Positions 1 to 8,350 of a stretch of DNA of 64,000 nucleotides are shown in pieces (position 1 is the stretch's first letter; every line of letters starts with the position of its first letter). The stretch spans positions 1 to 64,000 of the forward strand of contig NZ_JANIDV010000004.1 in NCBI RefSeq assembly GCF_026385505.1. Reading direction: 5' to 3'. The translations under genes and the position numbers were made by a program. The stretch is from Bombella dulcis. GTDB taxonomy: Bacteria > Pseudomonadota > Alphaproteobacteria > Acetobacterales > Acetobacteraceae. Below the pieces are notes generated by a model that worked only from the letters and a program-made list of their open reading frames with translations, was not told the DNA's origin and ran no database searches.

Positions 1-814
1 AGAAGTTTGGCATGGAGGACAACAAATCTCCCCCCTGACGGAACGGACAGACCCTGATGGCCAGACCCGTCGCATCATCCGTCTCCACCATCAGGCCGGA
101 AACAGTCGCTTTCCCTCCCGCAGGCTGGAAACGGTCTGTCGGCACCTTCTTGAGCATCTTGCGGATGGCGTTTTCCTTTTCCATGCCGATCACACTGTCA
201 TAGTCACCGCACATGCCCGCATCCGTCTGATAGGCCGTCCCCCCTTTCAGGATACGGTGATCGGCCGTCGGCACATGGGTATGCGTGCCCACAACAAGCG
301 ACACCCGACCATCATAGAGATGACCGAACCCCATCTTCTCACTGGTCGTCTCGGCATGAACGTCCAGCACGGCCGCATGGATGGTCCCACCCAGACGATG
401 TTTTGCCAGAATGGTATCCACTGCCCTGAACGGATCATCCAGCGCATCCATGAAGACCCGCCCCATCACATTGATGACCAGAACCTTCCGCCCACAGGGC
501 AATGTGACGACACAACTCCCATGCCCCGGCGTTCCTTCAGGATAGTTGGCAGGACGGACAACAGCCGGAAGCTGGTCCAGCTGACCGATCAGGTCTTTCC
601 GGTCCCATGCGTGGTTGCCCAATGTGATGGCATCCACGCCACCATCCAGCAGGTCCCGTGCGATCTGGGGGGACAGGCCGAAACCATGAGACGCATTCTC
701 CGCATTCGCCACGACCATGTCCAATGACAGCTGCTCACGCCAGCCCTTCAGACCTGCCAAAACAGCGTCCCGCCCCGAGCGGCCAACAATATCTCCCAGA
801 AATAACAGCCTCAA
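1..814 (-). CDS. YmdB-family (TIGR00282) metallophosphoesterase, 3' end cut by window
   Basis: Reading the minus strand from a TTG at 812-814 gives about 271 residues with no stop before the window edge. Metallophosphoesterase motifs are in order: GDIVGR at the N-terminus, NAEN, GNHAWD, and GTHTHVPTAD in the C-terminal half. This pattern is that of the YmdB/TIGR00282 family (dinuclear-metal phosphodiesterase, 2',3'-cyclic nucleotide hydrolysis in Bacillus YmdB). Family members are about 265-270 residues, so only the last few codons can be missing. TTG is chosen because an in-frame TAG lies only two codons upstream. The gene starts 10 bp after the fau stop, so the two are probably co-transcribed. 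Substrate in this organism is not known. Confidence 0.88.
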   Translation of the reverse strand, partial: MRLLFLGDIVGRSGRDAVLAGLKGWREQLSLDMVVANAENASHGFGLSPQIARDLLDGGVDAITLGNHAWDRKDLIGQLDQLPAVVRPANYPEGTPGHGSCVVTLPCGRKVLVINVMGRVFMDALDDPFRAVDTILAKHRLGGTIHAAVLDVHAETTSEKMGFGHLYDGRVSLVVGTHTHVPTADHRILKGGTAYQTDAGMCGDYDSVIGMEKENAIRKMLKKVPTDRFQPAGGKATVSGLMVETDDATGLAIRVCPFRQGGDLLSSMPNF

Positions 815-824
815 AATCTATCCC

Positions 825-1394
825 TCATTCATCTTCCACATGGATGATCTCACGTTCCGTCACGATGACGGGCAATCGCTGGTCATGCTCATCCATCGGC
901 AGGGCATCCCTTTCCTGCGCTGCCAGACCATATCCTATCAACTCAGCCTGCGGGTAAAGCGGCAGGGTGCGATCATAATAGCCGCCCCCATAACCAAGCC
1001 GCCCCCCCTTCCGGTCAAACGCCACCAGAGGGACCAGAATGACATCCGGTGCCTTCCGCGCCCCGGCCGAATGACATGTGCCGATCCGCCCCTTCTTCAT
1101 CGGGGCACCATCCCGCCATTCCCGGAAAACGAGAGGCTGCCCTCTGGGTGTCGTCTCTGGCAGAACGATCTGATAACCCGCCCTTGCCAGCTGCCTGCAG
1201 AATGGACGCAGATCGACCTCTCCCGGCAGAGGCCAGGTCGCCGCCACGACCGAAGGGCGACGCTGATGGATCACGCCGAGAAGATTGGCAACAAGCTGAC
1301 GGTTCTGCCGCGGCAGGACAGGCCGACGGGACGCCAGAACATCCTGCCGGATGGCCTTCTTGTCCTGATCGGATGAGGGAACACGCTGAGCCAT
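825..1394 (-). CDS. fau: 5-formyltetrahydrofolate cyclo-ligase
   Basis: The 189-residue product matches the 5-FCL family, which converts 5-formyl-THF to 5,10-methenyl-THF with ATP in the cytosol. The C-terminal signature with GYGGGYYDRTL and the preceding LVPLVAFD are visible. The open frame extends 70 codons further upstream, but that part overlaps the 6S RNA locus and is not family sequence; the ATG at 1392-1394 gives the normal length. In many proteobacteria this gene (ygfA) lies immediately downstream of the 6S RNA gene, and the same order zapA, 6S, fau is seen here. Likely read through from the 6S promoter. Confidence 0.92.
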   Translation of the reverse strand: MAQRVPSSDQDKKAIRQDVLASRRPVLPRQNRQLVANLLGVIHQRRPSVVAATWPLPGEVDLRPFCRQLARAGYQIVLPETTPRGQPLVFREWRDGAPMKKGRIGTCHSAGARKAPDVILVPLVAFDRKGGRLGYGGGYYDRTLPLYPQAELIGYGLAAQERDALPMDEHDQRLPVIVTEREIIHVEDE

Positions 1395-1437
1395 AAAATC
1401 CGTACTGGTGAAGCCGCCTTGGCCGTTGGTCTCATCA

Positions 1438-1568
1438 GCCCTCCCGGACCTGCTAGGGCAGGTGGGCACCGGTAATAACGTGACCACAGCCACGACAGAG
1501 CCAGTTCCCTTGGAAGTGCTTATCGGCCCAGAGGTTGATCGTGCCTGACGCACCAGGCAGCTCCGGGA
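1438..1568 (-). ncRNA. ssrS: probable 6S RNA
   Basis: The 270-bp gap between zapA and fau, the standard place for ssrS in alphaproteobacteria, can fold into a long imperfect hairpin. On the minus strand CCCGGA (from 1567) pairs with TCCGGG (ending 1443); moving inward GCTGC faces GCAGG and CTGGTG faces CACCTG across a small bulge. That leaves a largely unpaired centre, as in 6S RNA, which sequesters sigma-70 RNA polymerase. A promoter-like -35/-10 pair sits just upstream of the 5' arm. Ends are estimates; the 3' end could extend towards 1410. Assignment rests on synteny and hand folding, not on a covariance model. Confidence 0.6.
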
Positions 1569-1570
1569 CT

Positions 1571-1600
1571 TATATTGCACCTCTGCCCGACTGGACACAA
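1571..1600 (-). promoter_or_regulatory. candidate promoter of 6S RNA
   Basis: On the minus strand TTGTGT (1595-1600) and AATATA (1571-1576) are separated by 18 bp, and the predicted 5' arm of the RNA begins 4-7 bp downstream of the -10 box. Inferred by eye. Confidence 0.45.
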
Positions 1601-1667
1601 GCACCGGAGCACCGCTTTCTTGCTGATCATCCTGATGACAGCCATAGCCGCTGCATATAGGCGATGA

Positions 1668-2060
1668 TCAGCCCCTGGCTGCTTTCTTTCCCCTGTTCTC
1701 CCGCTCTTCTGAAGATTTAAGCCCTTCCTCCACACGCTGGAGCAGGCTACTTGCTACATCGGCGGCATCAGCAAGCCTACCAACGATCTGCCTGTAGGAT
1801 GCCTCGATCTGACAACTACGCTCCACCAAGACACGCTCTTCCTCAGTTATATACTTTTTATGAGCCTCAAAAAGCTCATCAGCCATAAGCAGCGCCACCA
1901 TGAACAGAGCTTCACCATCGCCCCGCGGTCCCAGTGTCCGGCGTACTTCATCAAAGCGTTTCGAAATGGAGGCGGCCAGCTCTCTCAGATGATCTTCTTC
2001 ACCATCCTGGCAGCCAACCGTATAATTGAGTCCTCCGACCGGAAGCGTTACCTGCGCCAT
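1668..2060 (-). CDS. zapA: cell division protein ZapA
   Basis: 130 residues. The N-terminal globular domain begins MAQVTLPVGG and contains the family hallmarks of a short beta segment, then GEEDHLRELA and MVALLMADEL; the rest is a helical coiled coil ending in a charged tail. ZapA binds FtsZ and bundles protofilaments at the Z-ring. It follows a small coiled-coil gene by 5 bp and precedes the 6S RNA locus, the usual alphaproteobacterial order. The length is in range for the alphaproteobacterial form, which is longer than E. coli ZapA (109 residues). Confidence 0.9.
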   Translation of the reverse strand: MAQVTLPVGGLNYTVGCQDGEEDHLRELAASISKRFDEVRRTLGPRGDGEALFMVALLMADELFEAHKKYITEEERVLVERSCQIEASYRQIVGRLADAADVASSLLQRVEEGLKSSEERENRGKKAARG

Positions 2061-2065
2061 AACTC

Positions 2066-2305
2066 TTATTTATCCTCCTGCCCTTCAGGGGGTGCCATGG
2101 CCTCGGCCCTGTCCGCACGCATGTCGAGCAGTTCACGCAGCCGGACTTCCAGCGCATCAATCCGTGCCAACAGGGACTGTTTCATGTCCCGCTGCCGAAT
2201 CCGCTCGGACTCAACCTGAATCTCCTGCTGTTCCAGGGCAAAACCAAGCTGAACCAGAGTAATCTCCAATCTCTCAAGGTCCGGATTTTTCTGCACGGCA
2301 CTCAT
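2066..2305 (-). CDS. small coiled-coil protein upstream of zapA (DUF4164-like)
   Basis: 79 residues, almost entirely heptad-like and charged (LEITLVQLGFALEQQEIQV, then ALEVRLRELLDMRADRAEA), with no signal peptide or membrane segment. A short coiled-coil protein of the DUF4164 type commonly precedes zapA in alphaproteobacteria. It ends 5 bp before zapA, so the two are surely translated from one message. A ZapB-like partner role for ZapA is an inference from position and coiled-coil character only. No enzymatic motif is seen. Confidence 0.72.
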   Translation of the reverse strand: MSAVQKNPDLERLEITLVQLGFALEQQEIQVESERIRQRDMKQSLLARIDALEVRLRELLDMRADRAEAMAPPEGQEDK

Positions 2306-2427
2306 TTAGCTTTCCTCCTGCACTGACATCCCTGCTCTCATGACCTATGATGTGTACTCCCGTCCATGGCAGCATCCACCGCACATCCCCACATCAGGCG
2401 CATAGCCACCCTCTACATGAAACCAAA

Positions 2428-2799
2428 ATGACCTATCCTCACGAGACGTCAAGCATCTTTTTCCCGCCCTTCCCCCACCCTTTTGTCACCATTTCCACCC
2501 GACAGACCCTTCTGCAGGCCCAGCGGCATTTTGCCGGACAGCCCTTCACAGCCGTCTCCCCCCCCCATGCCGGGGCCAGCCTGGGGATCGACTGGTGGCT
2601 TCACGTGACGAAGGGACTATCCTGCCCCTCCGTGCTGGACTGCGGGGCCAGTGCCTCCCTGGCTCTGGAGGCTCTCCACAGGGGCATTACAGGCGTCATA
2701 TGCCGGGACTTCCGGGCGGGCCTGCCAGCCGACATGAAAGACCGCCTCTTCTCCCAGCGGCCTCCCTGTGAAGACCGTCTCGCACTGAAAATCATGTAA
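2428..2799 (+). CDS. hypothetical protein preceding the ThiE-like gene
   Basis: 124 residues from the ATG at 2428; the frame is open for 27 codons further upstream but that stretch looks like divergent promoter DNA. The second half has an orderly alpha/beta look (SVLDCGASASLALEALHRG, then ITGVICRDFRAG), resembling the small phosphate-binding-like proteins that sit before ThiE-like genes in other alphaproteobacteria. It ends 40 bp before the ThiE-like gene and is probably co-transcribed with it. I do not recognise a catalytic motif and assign no function. Confidence 0.55.
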   Translation: MTYPHETSSIFFPPFPHPFVTISTRQTLLQAQRHFAGQPFTAVSPPHAGASLGIDWWLHVTKGLSCPSVLDCGASASLALEALHRGITGVICRDFRAGLPADMKDRLFSQRPPCEDRLALKIM

Positions 2800-2839
2800 T
2801 ACTGGTCAATGAGGCCGCAATCTGTCACACCTGAAGATC

Positions 2840-3421
2840 ATGAACCACTGCGATCTCTACCCCGTCATTCCTTCCCTCCACGCTCTTGCCGAGCTTCAGG
2901 AGCAGCTGCCTGCCCTGCTGGCCCATGAGGCTGTCACCGCCCTGCGGCTCTGTTTTGACAGCTCGCTAAAGCAGGACCAGCTGGAGACACTCCGCCAGAT
3001 GGCCTGGGGGCATGACGTGGCACTGATTCTCGCCCCCGCTGGTCTCGGCCTCCTGAAAGATGTTCCCCTGAACAGGATTGACGGCGTTCACCTCACCCGT
3101 CCGGCCGATGTCAAAACGTTCGCCAGCCGTAAGGACTGCCCCAGAGACCTCCAGATCGGCTGCACCTGCCAGACACTGGATGATGCCATGTCAGCCGGGG
3201 AACAGGGAGCCGACTATATCTGCCTCCCCGCTTCCGGCCCTTCATCCCTGACACAGTGGAGCCTCTTTGCGGAACTCCCTTCCGTAGCTGAAGACGTACG
3301 CACGGCAGATGAAGCTCTGGCCGCCATACAGGCCGGAGCCGACTTCCTCGCCATCACGCTGACACCGCCAGCCGGCGAGGCCCTGTCCCGCTTTGCCACT
3401 GTGAGTGCCGCCCTGTCCTGA
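2840..3421 (+). CDS. ThiE-like TIM-barrel protein, catalytic loops degenerate
   Basis: 193 residues with the fold pattern of thiamine phosphate synthase: a strand ending in IDGVHLTRPAD (ThiE: DGVHLGQ.D), then IGCTCQTLDDAMSAGEQGADYI and a C-terminal IQAGADFLAIT. The phosphate-binding GP.F.T.TK stretch that follows GADY in real ThiE is not present here (ASGPSSLTQW instead), and the HLGQ glutamine is replaced. It is therefore called ThiE-like, not thiamine phosphate synthase. Degenerate ThiE paralogues of this kind are common in alphaproteobacteria. Convergent with the fasciclin gene downstream. Confidence 0.65.
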   Translation: MNHCDLYPVIPSLHALAELQEQLPALLAHEAVTALRLCFDSSLKQDQLETLRQMAWGHDVALILAPAGLGLLKDVPLNRIDGVHLTRPADVKTFASRKDCPRDLQIGCTCQTLDDAMSAGEQGADYICLPASGPSSLTQWSLFAELPSVAEDVRTADEALAAIQAGADFLAITLTPPAGEALSRFATVSAALS

Positions 3422-3448
3422 CCGGGCGACCCCAGTCTGACCTCACAG

Positions 3449-4156
3449 TCACTGATACGGAAGAATCGAATCTGTCACGTACAGGACGCCGTTGGACTGC
3501 GGATAGCCATTTCCAACCAGCGTCACTGACCCGTCCCTGCCAATGACCTCTATGTTGCCGAACACCGTCGGCTTCAGGATCACGTCATAGCCCGGCCCAG
3601 CAAGGGTCGGCACCTGTATGCTGCCTTTCCTGGCCGTCTTGCGCTGGATTGTCGGCAGGTCCCAGTGCCCCACAAGGATCATCTGCCCCACAAAGCCCTT
3701 CAGGAAGGTCCGACGGGCCGGTCTCATGAGGTCTGGCACGGCCTGATGCTTGTAAGCCTCGAAAGGCTCATTCGGCACGGCCAGCACGGTATATTCCCTG
3801 CTGCCTGTCAGATACGGCCAATAACCGGCCCGTATAATGGCGGCCTCAAAATCGGCCAGCTCAATCGCACCAAGAATGTTATCACTCAGCGGCCTATCTT
3901 CATAGGACATTACTGGAGGCACATGATACCGCACCCATGGATTAGGCGGATCACCGACCGGCTCCGGTCTATATCTGTCATGAATACTCTTTGCCTCTGG
4001 CAAAATTTCCCCACGAGTGGACCCACGCACGCCCGTGGGATCCTGTCTGGTCAGCACACTATCCCGGCACCCAACCAGAGCAGATAGGGCCACGCAGGCA
4101 ACACTAACCATAAGCAGGGACCGCCCCCCACGAAACCAATCTATCAAACTCAACAT
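3449..4156 (-). CDS. fasciclin-domain lipoprotein
   Basis: A hydrophobic N-terminus runs into the lipobox-like LSALVGC, so the mature protein is probably anchored by lipid at that cysteine. The C-terminal half is a single FAS1 domain: YTVLAVPNEPFEAY corresponds to the H1 box (FAP.D.AF) and GVLYVTDSILPY to the H2 box. FAS1 domains mediate adhesion or protein contacts at the cell surface. The start at 4154-4156 overlaps the upstream lipoprotein stop (ATGTTGA), implying coupling; an ATG at 4177 in the same frame is possible but would overlap more. Both lipoproteins form a two-gene unit. Confidence 0.75.
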   Translation of the reverse strand: MLSLIDWFRGGRSLLMVSVACVALSALVGCRDSVLTRQDPTGVRGSTRGEILPEAKSIHDRYRPEPVGDPPNPWVRYHVPPVMSYEDRPLSDNILGAIELADFEAAIIRAGYWPYLTGSREYTVLAVPNEPFEAYKHQAVPDLMRPARRTFLKGFVGQMILVGHWDLPTIQRKTARKGSIQVPTLAGPGYDVILKPTVFGNIEVIGRDGSVTLVGNGYPQSNGVLYVTDSILPYQ

Positions 4157-4545
4157 CCACCCCCGTACATTTTCCATCCCACAACCCTGTCGCCCACCAC
4201 TTCAAATGTCGTCCGACAGGTAGAGCTATAATAGCTCGGCGGAACGTTAGGCCCGCCCCAGCCACCATAACCATAACCGCTTCCCCAACCCCAGTCCCAA
4301 CTAGAATAGCCGGGAGAATATTGAGTTTCCGTCTCGATATAAGAAAGGAAGTTATGCCCTTGCACGTCATATGTACGAGCAGGCACACCAAAACGGCGCA
4401 GCACGTCCACGGTGGACTGCCCGACCATGCTGTTCAGCACCTTTGGCTGCTGAAGTGCCGGTGTGGAACACCCCGCCAGCACCATGACGGTACCCAGCAC
4501 CATCCCTTTCACCCACATGGCCGGACCATCGGCGTAACGTCTCAT
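4150..4545 (-). CDS. small glycine/tyrosine-rich lipoprotein
   Basis: About 131 residues. The signal sequence ends in VMVLAGC, a clear lipobox. The mature part begins with a SmpA/BamE-like stretch (LNSMVGQSTVDVLRRFGVP followed by NFLSYIET) and continues into a low-complexity segment rich in Gly, Tyr and Trp, ending with a cysteine pair region (STCRTTFEV). The start at 4543-4545 is preceded by GGAGG at good spacing; a start 13 codons earlier is possible. Cell-envelope location is a confident inference; function is unknown. Overlaps the fasciclin lipoprotein gene. Confidence 0.72.
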   Translation of the reverse strand: MRRYADGPAMWVKGMVLGTVMVLAGCSTPALQQPKVLNSMVGQSTVDVLRRFGVPARTYDVQGHNFLSYIETETQYSPGYSSWDWGWGSGYGYGGWGGPNVPPSYYSSTCRTTFEVVGDRVVGWKMYGGGC

Positions 4546-4599
4546 ACCCTTCCTCCCGGCATCATCAAGCCCGCACATCTTCATCAGGACTGTTCTGCG

Positions 4600-5601
4600 T
4601 CAGCTTAACCAAAGAATCTCTTCAAGACGAGGGGCACCCGTCGCCAGCATCACGACCCTGTCAAAGCCCAGTGCAATACCGGAAGTCGACGGCATGTCAG
4701 GCAGAGCCTCCAGAAAGGCTTCATCCAGCGGCCAGTCCTGTTCCGGCGTGATCTGGACCCGCCGTGCGCGGTCTGCTTCAAAACGCTGACGCTGCTCCTG
4801 CGGGTCTGTCAGCTCCTCAAAGGCATTGGCCAGTTCCAGCCCGGCGGCATAAAGTTCGAAACGCAGAGCCACCCGTGGGTCAGCCGGATCACGCTTTGCC
4901 AGAGCCGCCTGCTCGACAGGCCAGTGCGTCAGGAACGTGGGCCGCTCCCGCCCGATATGCGGCTCGATCTTTTCCAGCAGAAGACGGAAGAAAAGGTCTT
5001 CCCAGCTCTCTCTATCCCGCAGCTCAACACCGGCATCACCCGCCAGACGGGCTGCATCCCCGGTGCTGGCCAGCAGGTCCACCCCGACATGACGGGAAAA
5101 AACCTCCTGCATCGTCAGACGCTCGAAAGGCTGCATCAGGTCCAGCACATCCTCCCCATAGGACAGACGAGGCGGCAGGATGGAGCGCAGCAAATGTTCC
5201 GTTTCATCCATAAGGGACGACAGGGACGCACCGGGCCGGTACCATTCCAGCATGGTGAATTCCGACATATGGGTCGCACTCCGTTCCCCGTTCCGCCAGA
5301 CACGGGCCAGCTGGAACAGAGGCTGCCCGGTTGCTGCCACAAGACGCTTCATGGCGAATTCGGGACTGGTATGGAGATAACGGGGCTCTGATGTTCCGTC
5401 AGGATGCTCCAGAACCGTTCTGAAACAGCGCAGATGCACCTCTTCCCCCGGAACAGGGACAGCATAGGGCGTCTCGACTTCCAGATAGCCCCGCCCTTCG
5501 AAGAAAGCCCGCACGGCCTGCACCATCCGGGCACGCCGCCGCAGGAATGGCAGACGGTCCCGTATCCGGGCTGTTGTCTGCACCATGCTGGACCGTTCCA
5601 T
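4600..5601 (-). CDS. epmA: EF-P--(R)-beta-lysine ligase (EpmA/PoxA/GenX)
   Basis: About 333 residues, a class II lysyl-tRNA-synthetase catalytic domain without an anticodon-binding domain. Motif 1 region (FFEGRGYLEVETP), motif 2 (FQLARVWRNGERSATHMSEFTMLEWYR region) and motif 3 (GIALGFDRVVML) are visible. EpmA attaches beta-lysine to the tip lysine of elongation factor P. It is divergent from epmB, and efp follows epmB, so the full core pathway is within 3 kb. The ATG at 5601 has GGAGG six bases upstream; 5586 and 5631 are alternatives. No epmC hydroxylase is seen. Confidence 0.92.
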   Translation of the reverse strand: MERSSMVQTTARIRDRLPFLRRRARMVQAVRAFFEGRGYLEVETPYAVPVPGEEVHLRCFRTVLEHPDGTSEPRYLHTSPEFAMKRLVAATGQPLFQLARVWRNGERSATHMSEFTMLEWYRPGASLSSLMDETEHLLRSILPPRLSYGEDVLDLMQPFERLTMQEVFSRHVGVDLLASTGDAARLAGDAGVELRDRESWEDLFFRLLLEKIEPHIGRERPTFLTHWPVEQAALAKRDPADPRVALRFELYAAGLELANAFEELTDPQEQRQRFEADRARRVQITPEQDWPLDEAFLEALPDMPSTSGIALGFDRVVMLATGAPRLEEILWLS

Positions 5602-5715
5602 CATCACCCTCCCTCTGTCCCGAACAGTCATGCCTCTTCATGAGGCAGGCCCTCATGGCGGCACCATAGCAGAGTTTCCTTGCGGAAAACCGTCTCCTTT
5701 CGCTAGAGCAGCCTC

Positions 5716-6780
5716 ATGCAAGACCCTGCCTCATCTTCCCCATCATACAAGACCCTCCGCAGCACACGGTCACTTCTTGAGGCAGACCTCATCACGCCGG
5801 AACAGGTTCCTGCACTGGAGGCCGTGGCTGACCGCTATGCCACCGCCATTCCCCCGGCTTTCCAGAAGCTCATCACCAGCCCGGATGACCCGATCGGACG
5901 GCAGGTCATTCCCGATGCACGGGAGCTGCGGACCATGCCACATGAAAATGAAGACCCGATCGGTGATGACGCCCTTTCCCCCGTTCCCGGCATCGTGCAT
6001 CGCTATGAAGACAGGGCACTGCTCAAGCCCCTGCTGATCTGCCCGCTCTACTGCCGCTTCTGTTTCCGGCGGGAACATGTCGGCCCGGATGGCAGCCTGC
6101 TGGGGGAAGAGGCACTGAAAACCGCCTTTCACTGGATCGAGACACATCCACAGATACGGGAAATCATCCTGACGGGTGGAGACCCGCTGATGCTCTCCCC
6201 CCGCCGGATGAAGCACATCATCCAACGTCTGTCTTCCATCGACCATATCGACATCATCCGCATCCACAGCCGTGTGCCAGTTGCCGCCCCGGAACGCCTG
6301 ACACCAGACCTTCTGGATGCGCTGGAGACTGACCGTGCCCTCTGGATGGTCGCCCACATCAACCATGCCCGGGAATTGACGGAACAGGCCCGTCTGGCTG
6401 TCCGGCAGATGCTTGGCCGGGGCATTCCTGTCCTTTCCCAATCCGTCCTCCTCCGGGGCGTGAATGACACGACTGAATCGCTGGAGGCCCTGCTGCGTGC
6501 GCTGATCGCCGCCCGCATCAAGCCCTATTACCTCCACCATCTCGATTCCGCCCCCGGCACGGCGCATTTTCATGTTCCGGTGGAAGAAGGCCGTGCGCTG
6601 CTGGAAAGCCTGCGGGGCCGGGTCTCCGGTCTGGTCTGGCCGACCTATGTCGTGGACATTCCCGGCGGAAAGGGCAAGGTGCCTCTCGGGCCGGATTATC
6701 TCGTCAACTCGCCCTCTCATGAAACCTCTGCCCCCTCTCAGGCACGGGGACCGGATGGAAAGCACTATCCTTTTACCTAG
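5716..6780 (+). CDS. epmB: L-lysine 2,3-aminomutase EpmB (EF-P beta-lysylation)
   Basis: 354 residues. Radical SAM cluster motif CPLYCRFC gives Cys109, Cys113 and Cys116 (CX3CX2C); downstream ILTGGDPL and IRIHSRVPV are typical of lysine 2,3-aminomutases, and the PLP region near YYLHHLD is present. EpmB converts (S)-alpha-lysine to (R)-beta-lysine, the EpmA substrate. It lies divergent to epmA and 130 bp before efp. The size is slightly above E. coli EpmB (342) because of a C-terminal tail (SAPSQARGPDGK). The PLP lysine should be within GGKGKVPLGPDYL. Confidence 0.93.
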   Translation: MQDPASSSPSYKTLRSTRSLLEADLITPEQVPALEAVADRYATAIPPAFQKLITSPDDPIGRQVIPDARELRTMPHENEDPIGDDALSPVPGIVHRYEDRALLKPLLICPLYCRFCFRREHVGPDGSLLGEEALKTAFHWIETHPQIREIILTGGDPLMLSPRRMKHIIQRLSSIDHIDIIRIHSRVPVAAPERLTPDLLDALETDRALWMVAHINHARELTEQARLAVRQMLGRGIPVLSQSVLLRGVNDTTESLEALLRALIAARIKPYYLHHLDSAPGTAHFHVPVEEGRALLESLRGRVSGLVWPTYVVDIPGGKGKVPLGPDYLVNSPSHETSAPSQARGPDGKHYPFT

Positions 6781-6910
6781 AGCATACAGAGGGAGCTTGC
6801 GCCCGCCCCATCGACACGGCTAGAAGTCTCCCAGAGCTTCATCGCTTCCGCCCTGATGGCCGGAAGCCTTGAGCAATACCCGATCTTTTGCATGTACATC
6901 AGGAGCTGAC

Positions 6911-7477
6911 ATGAAACAGCAAGCCAACCTCATCCGGGCCGGGCAGGTCATCGAACATAACGGCCGCCGCTGGACCGTTCTCAAGCAGCAGATTCTGACC
7001 CCCGGCAAGGGCGGTGCGTTCATCCAGGTGGAGATGCGTGACCTTTCCAGCGGCAACAAGAGCAACGAGCGGTGGCGTACGGCTGATACCGTCGAGCGTC
7101 TCATCACTGAAGACAATGACTACATCTATTCCTACATGGATGGCGACAACATCGTCCTCATGGACCCGGAGACATTCGAACAGACCATGCTGCCGAAGGA
7201 CATCCTTGGTGATCAGCTCCCCTTCCTTCAGGACAACATGACGATCAGCGTCAAGCTGGTTGAGGGCGACCCGGTTGCCGTCACCCTGCCGCCGCAGGTC
7301 ACGCTGGAAATTGCCGAAGCCGATCCGGTCGTCAAGGGCCAGACGGCCAGCTCCTCCTACAAGCCTGCCGTTCTCTCCAATGGCGTGAAGGTCATGGTTC
7401 CTCCCTTCATCGAGGCCGGTGAACGCATCGTCGTGCGCACAGATGACGCCACTTACGTCGAGCGTGCCAAGGACTGA
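6911..7477 (+). CDS. efp: elongation factor P
   Basis: 188 residues, three beta-barrel domains. The loop TPGKGGAF places the modified lysine at residue 33 (Lys34 in E. coli), which fits the presence of epmA and epmB next door: beta-lysylation rather than rhamnosylation (which would need Arg). EF-P enters the ribosomal E site and relieves stalling at polyproline. The ATG at 6911 follows an AGGAG; a start 14 codons upstream is open but not family sequence. suhB begins 2 bp after the stop, so the two are probably an operon. Confidence 0.96.
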   Translation: MKQQANLIRAGQVIEHNGRRWTVLKQQILTPGKGGAFIQVEMRDLSSGNKSNERWRTADTVERLITEDNDYIYSYMDGDNIVLMDPETFEQTMLPKDILGDQLPFLQDNMTISVKLVEGDPVAVTLPPQVTLEIAEADPVVKGQTASSSYKPAVLSNGVKVMVPPFIEAGERIVVRTDDATYVERAKD

Positions 7478-7479
7478 TC

Positions 7480-8307
7480 ATGCGTCTTTCTCCCCATATG
7501 GCCGTCATGCAGAATACCGCACAGAAAGCGGCGCGGTCCCTCCTGCGTGACTTTGCCGAGGTCGAGCAGCTTCAGGTCAGCATCAAGGGACCGGGGGACT
7601 TTGTCTCCCAGGCCGACATGCGGGCCGAGAAGACCATCCGTGAAGAGCTGGCCCGTGCCCGCCCCGGCTATGCCTTCCTGATGGAAGAAAGCGGGGCCTC
7701 CGGTGGTGACAACTGGACATGGCGCTGGATTGTCGACCCGCTGGACGGAACCTCCAACTTCCTCCACGGCATTCCGCACTGGGCCATTTCCATCGCCCTC
7801 CAGCGTCGCCACCCGAATGGGGATGTCGAGCTGGTGGCTGCCCTCGTCTATAACCCGGCCTCCCATGAAATGTTCTGGGCGGAAAAAGGCGTCGGGGCCT
7901 TCCTCAATGACAGGCGCATCCGTGTTTCTGCACGGCGCAAGCTGTCAGAAGCCATGTTCGCCACGGGGATTCCCTTTGCCAAGGTTCCGGCCCAGTATCG
8001 TCTGCCCTTCGGCCGGGTGCTGAGCAGCCTGATGCCCAAGGTTGCCGGCATCCGCCGCTGCGGTGCCGCTGCACTGGACCTCGCCTGGCTGGCCGCCGGC
8101 CGCTATGAAGGCTACTGGGAGCTGGGGCTGAAGCCGTGGGACTGCGCCGCCGGCCTGCTGATCGTCCGGGAGGCCGGTGGTCATGCCACGGATGTTGAGG
8201 GCAACGACCTCGGTGCCCTTGATGATGATGTCCATGTGGTCGCTGGCAACCAGCACTTTCATGCGCCCCTGCGGGAGCTCGTGCATAACGCCCTCACACA
8301 GGACTGA
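7480..8307 (+). CDS. suhB: inositol monophosphatase family protein (SuhB)
   Basis: 275 residues. Metal-binding motifs of the IMPase superfamily are clear: LMEESG with the acidic pair, then WIVDPLDGTSNFLHGIP, and the C-terminal WELGLKPWDCAAGLLIVREAGG. SuhB hydrolyses inositol-1-phosphate in vitro and in E. coli also acts with Nus factors at rRNA operons. It starts 2 bp after efp. A second IMPase-fold gene (cysQ) is at 62195 but carries the bisphosphate-nucleotidase pattern, so this is the SuhB member. Confidence 0.9.
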   Translation: MRLSPHMAVMQNTAQKAARSLLRDFAEVEQLQVSIKGPGDFVSQADMRAEKTIREELARARPGYAFLMEESGASGGDNWTWRWIVDPLDGTSNFLHGIPHWAISIALQRRHPNGDVELVAALVYNPASHEMFWAEKGVGAFLNDRRIRVSARRKLSEAMFATGIPFAKVPAQYRLPFGRVLSSLMPKVAGIRRCGAAALDLAWLAAGRYEGYWELGLKPWDCAAGLLIVREAGGHATDVEGNDLGALDDDVHVVAGNQHFHAPLRELVHNALTQD

Positions 8308-8350
8308 CACCTCCGCCATTCCGACAGGAGCCGGGAGCTGCCTCCCCGTC

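Noticed and set aside
1395-1604. 70-residue N-terminal extension of 5-formyl-THF cyclo-ligase
   Set aside because: It overlaps the 6S RNA locus and has no family similarity; the internal ATG at 1394 gives the normal protein length.
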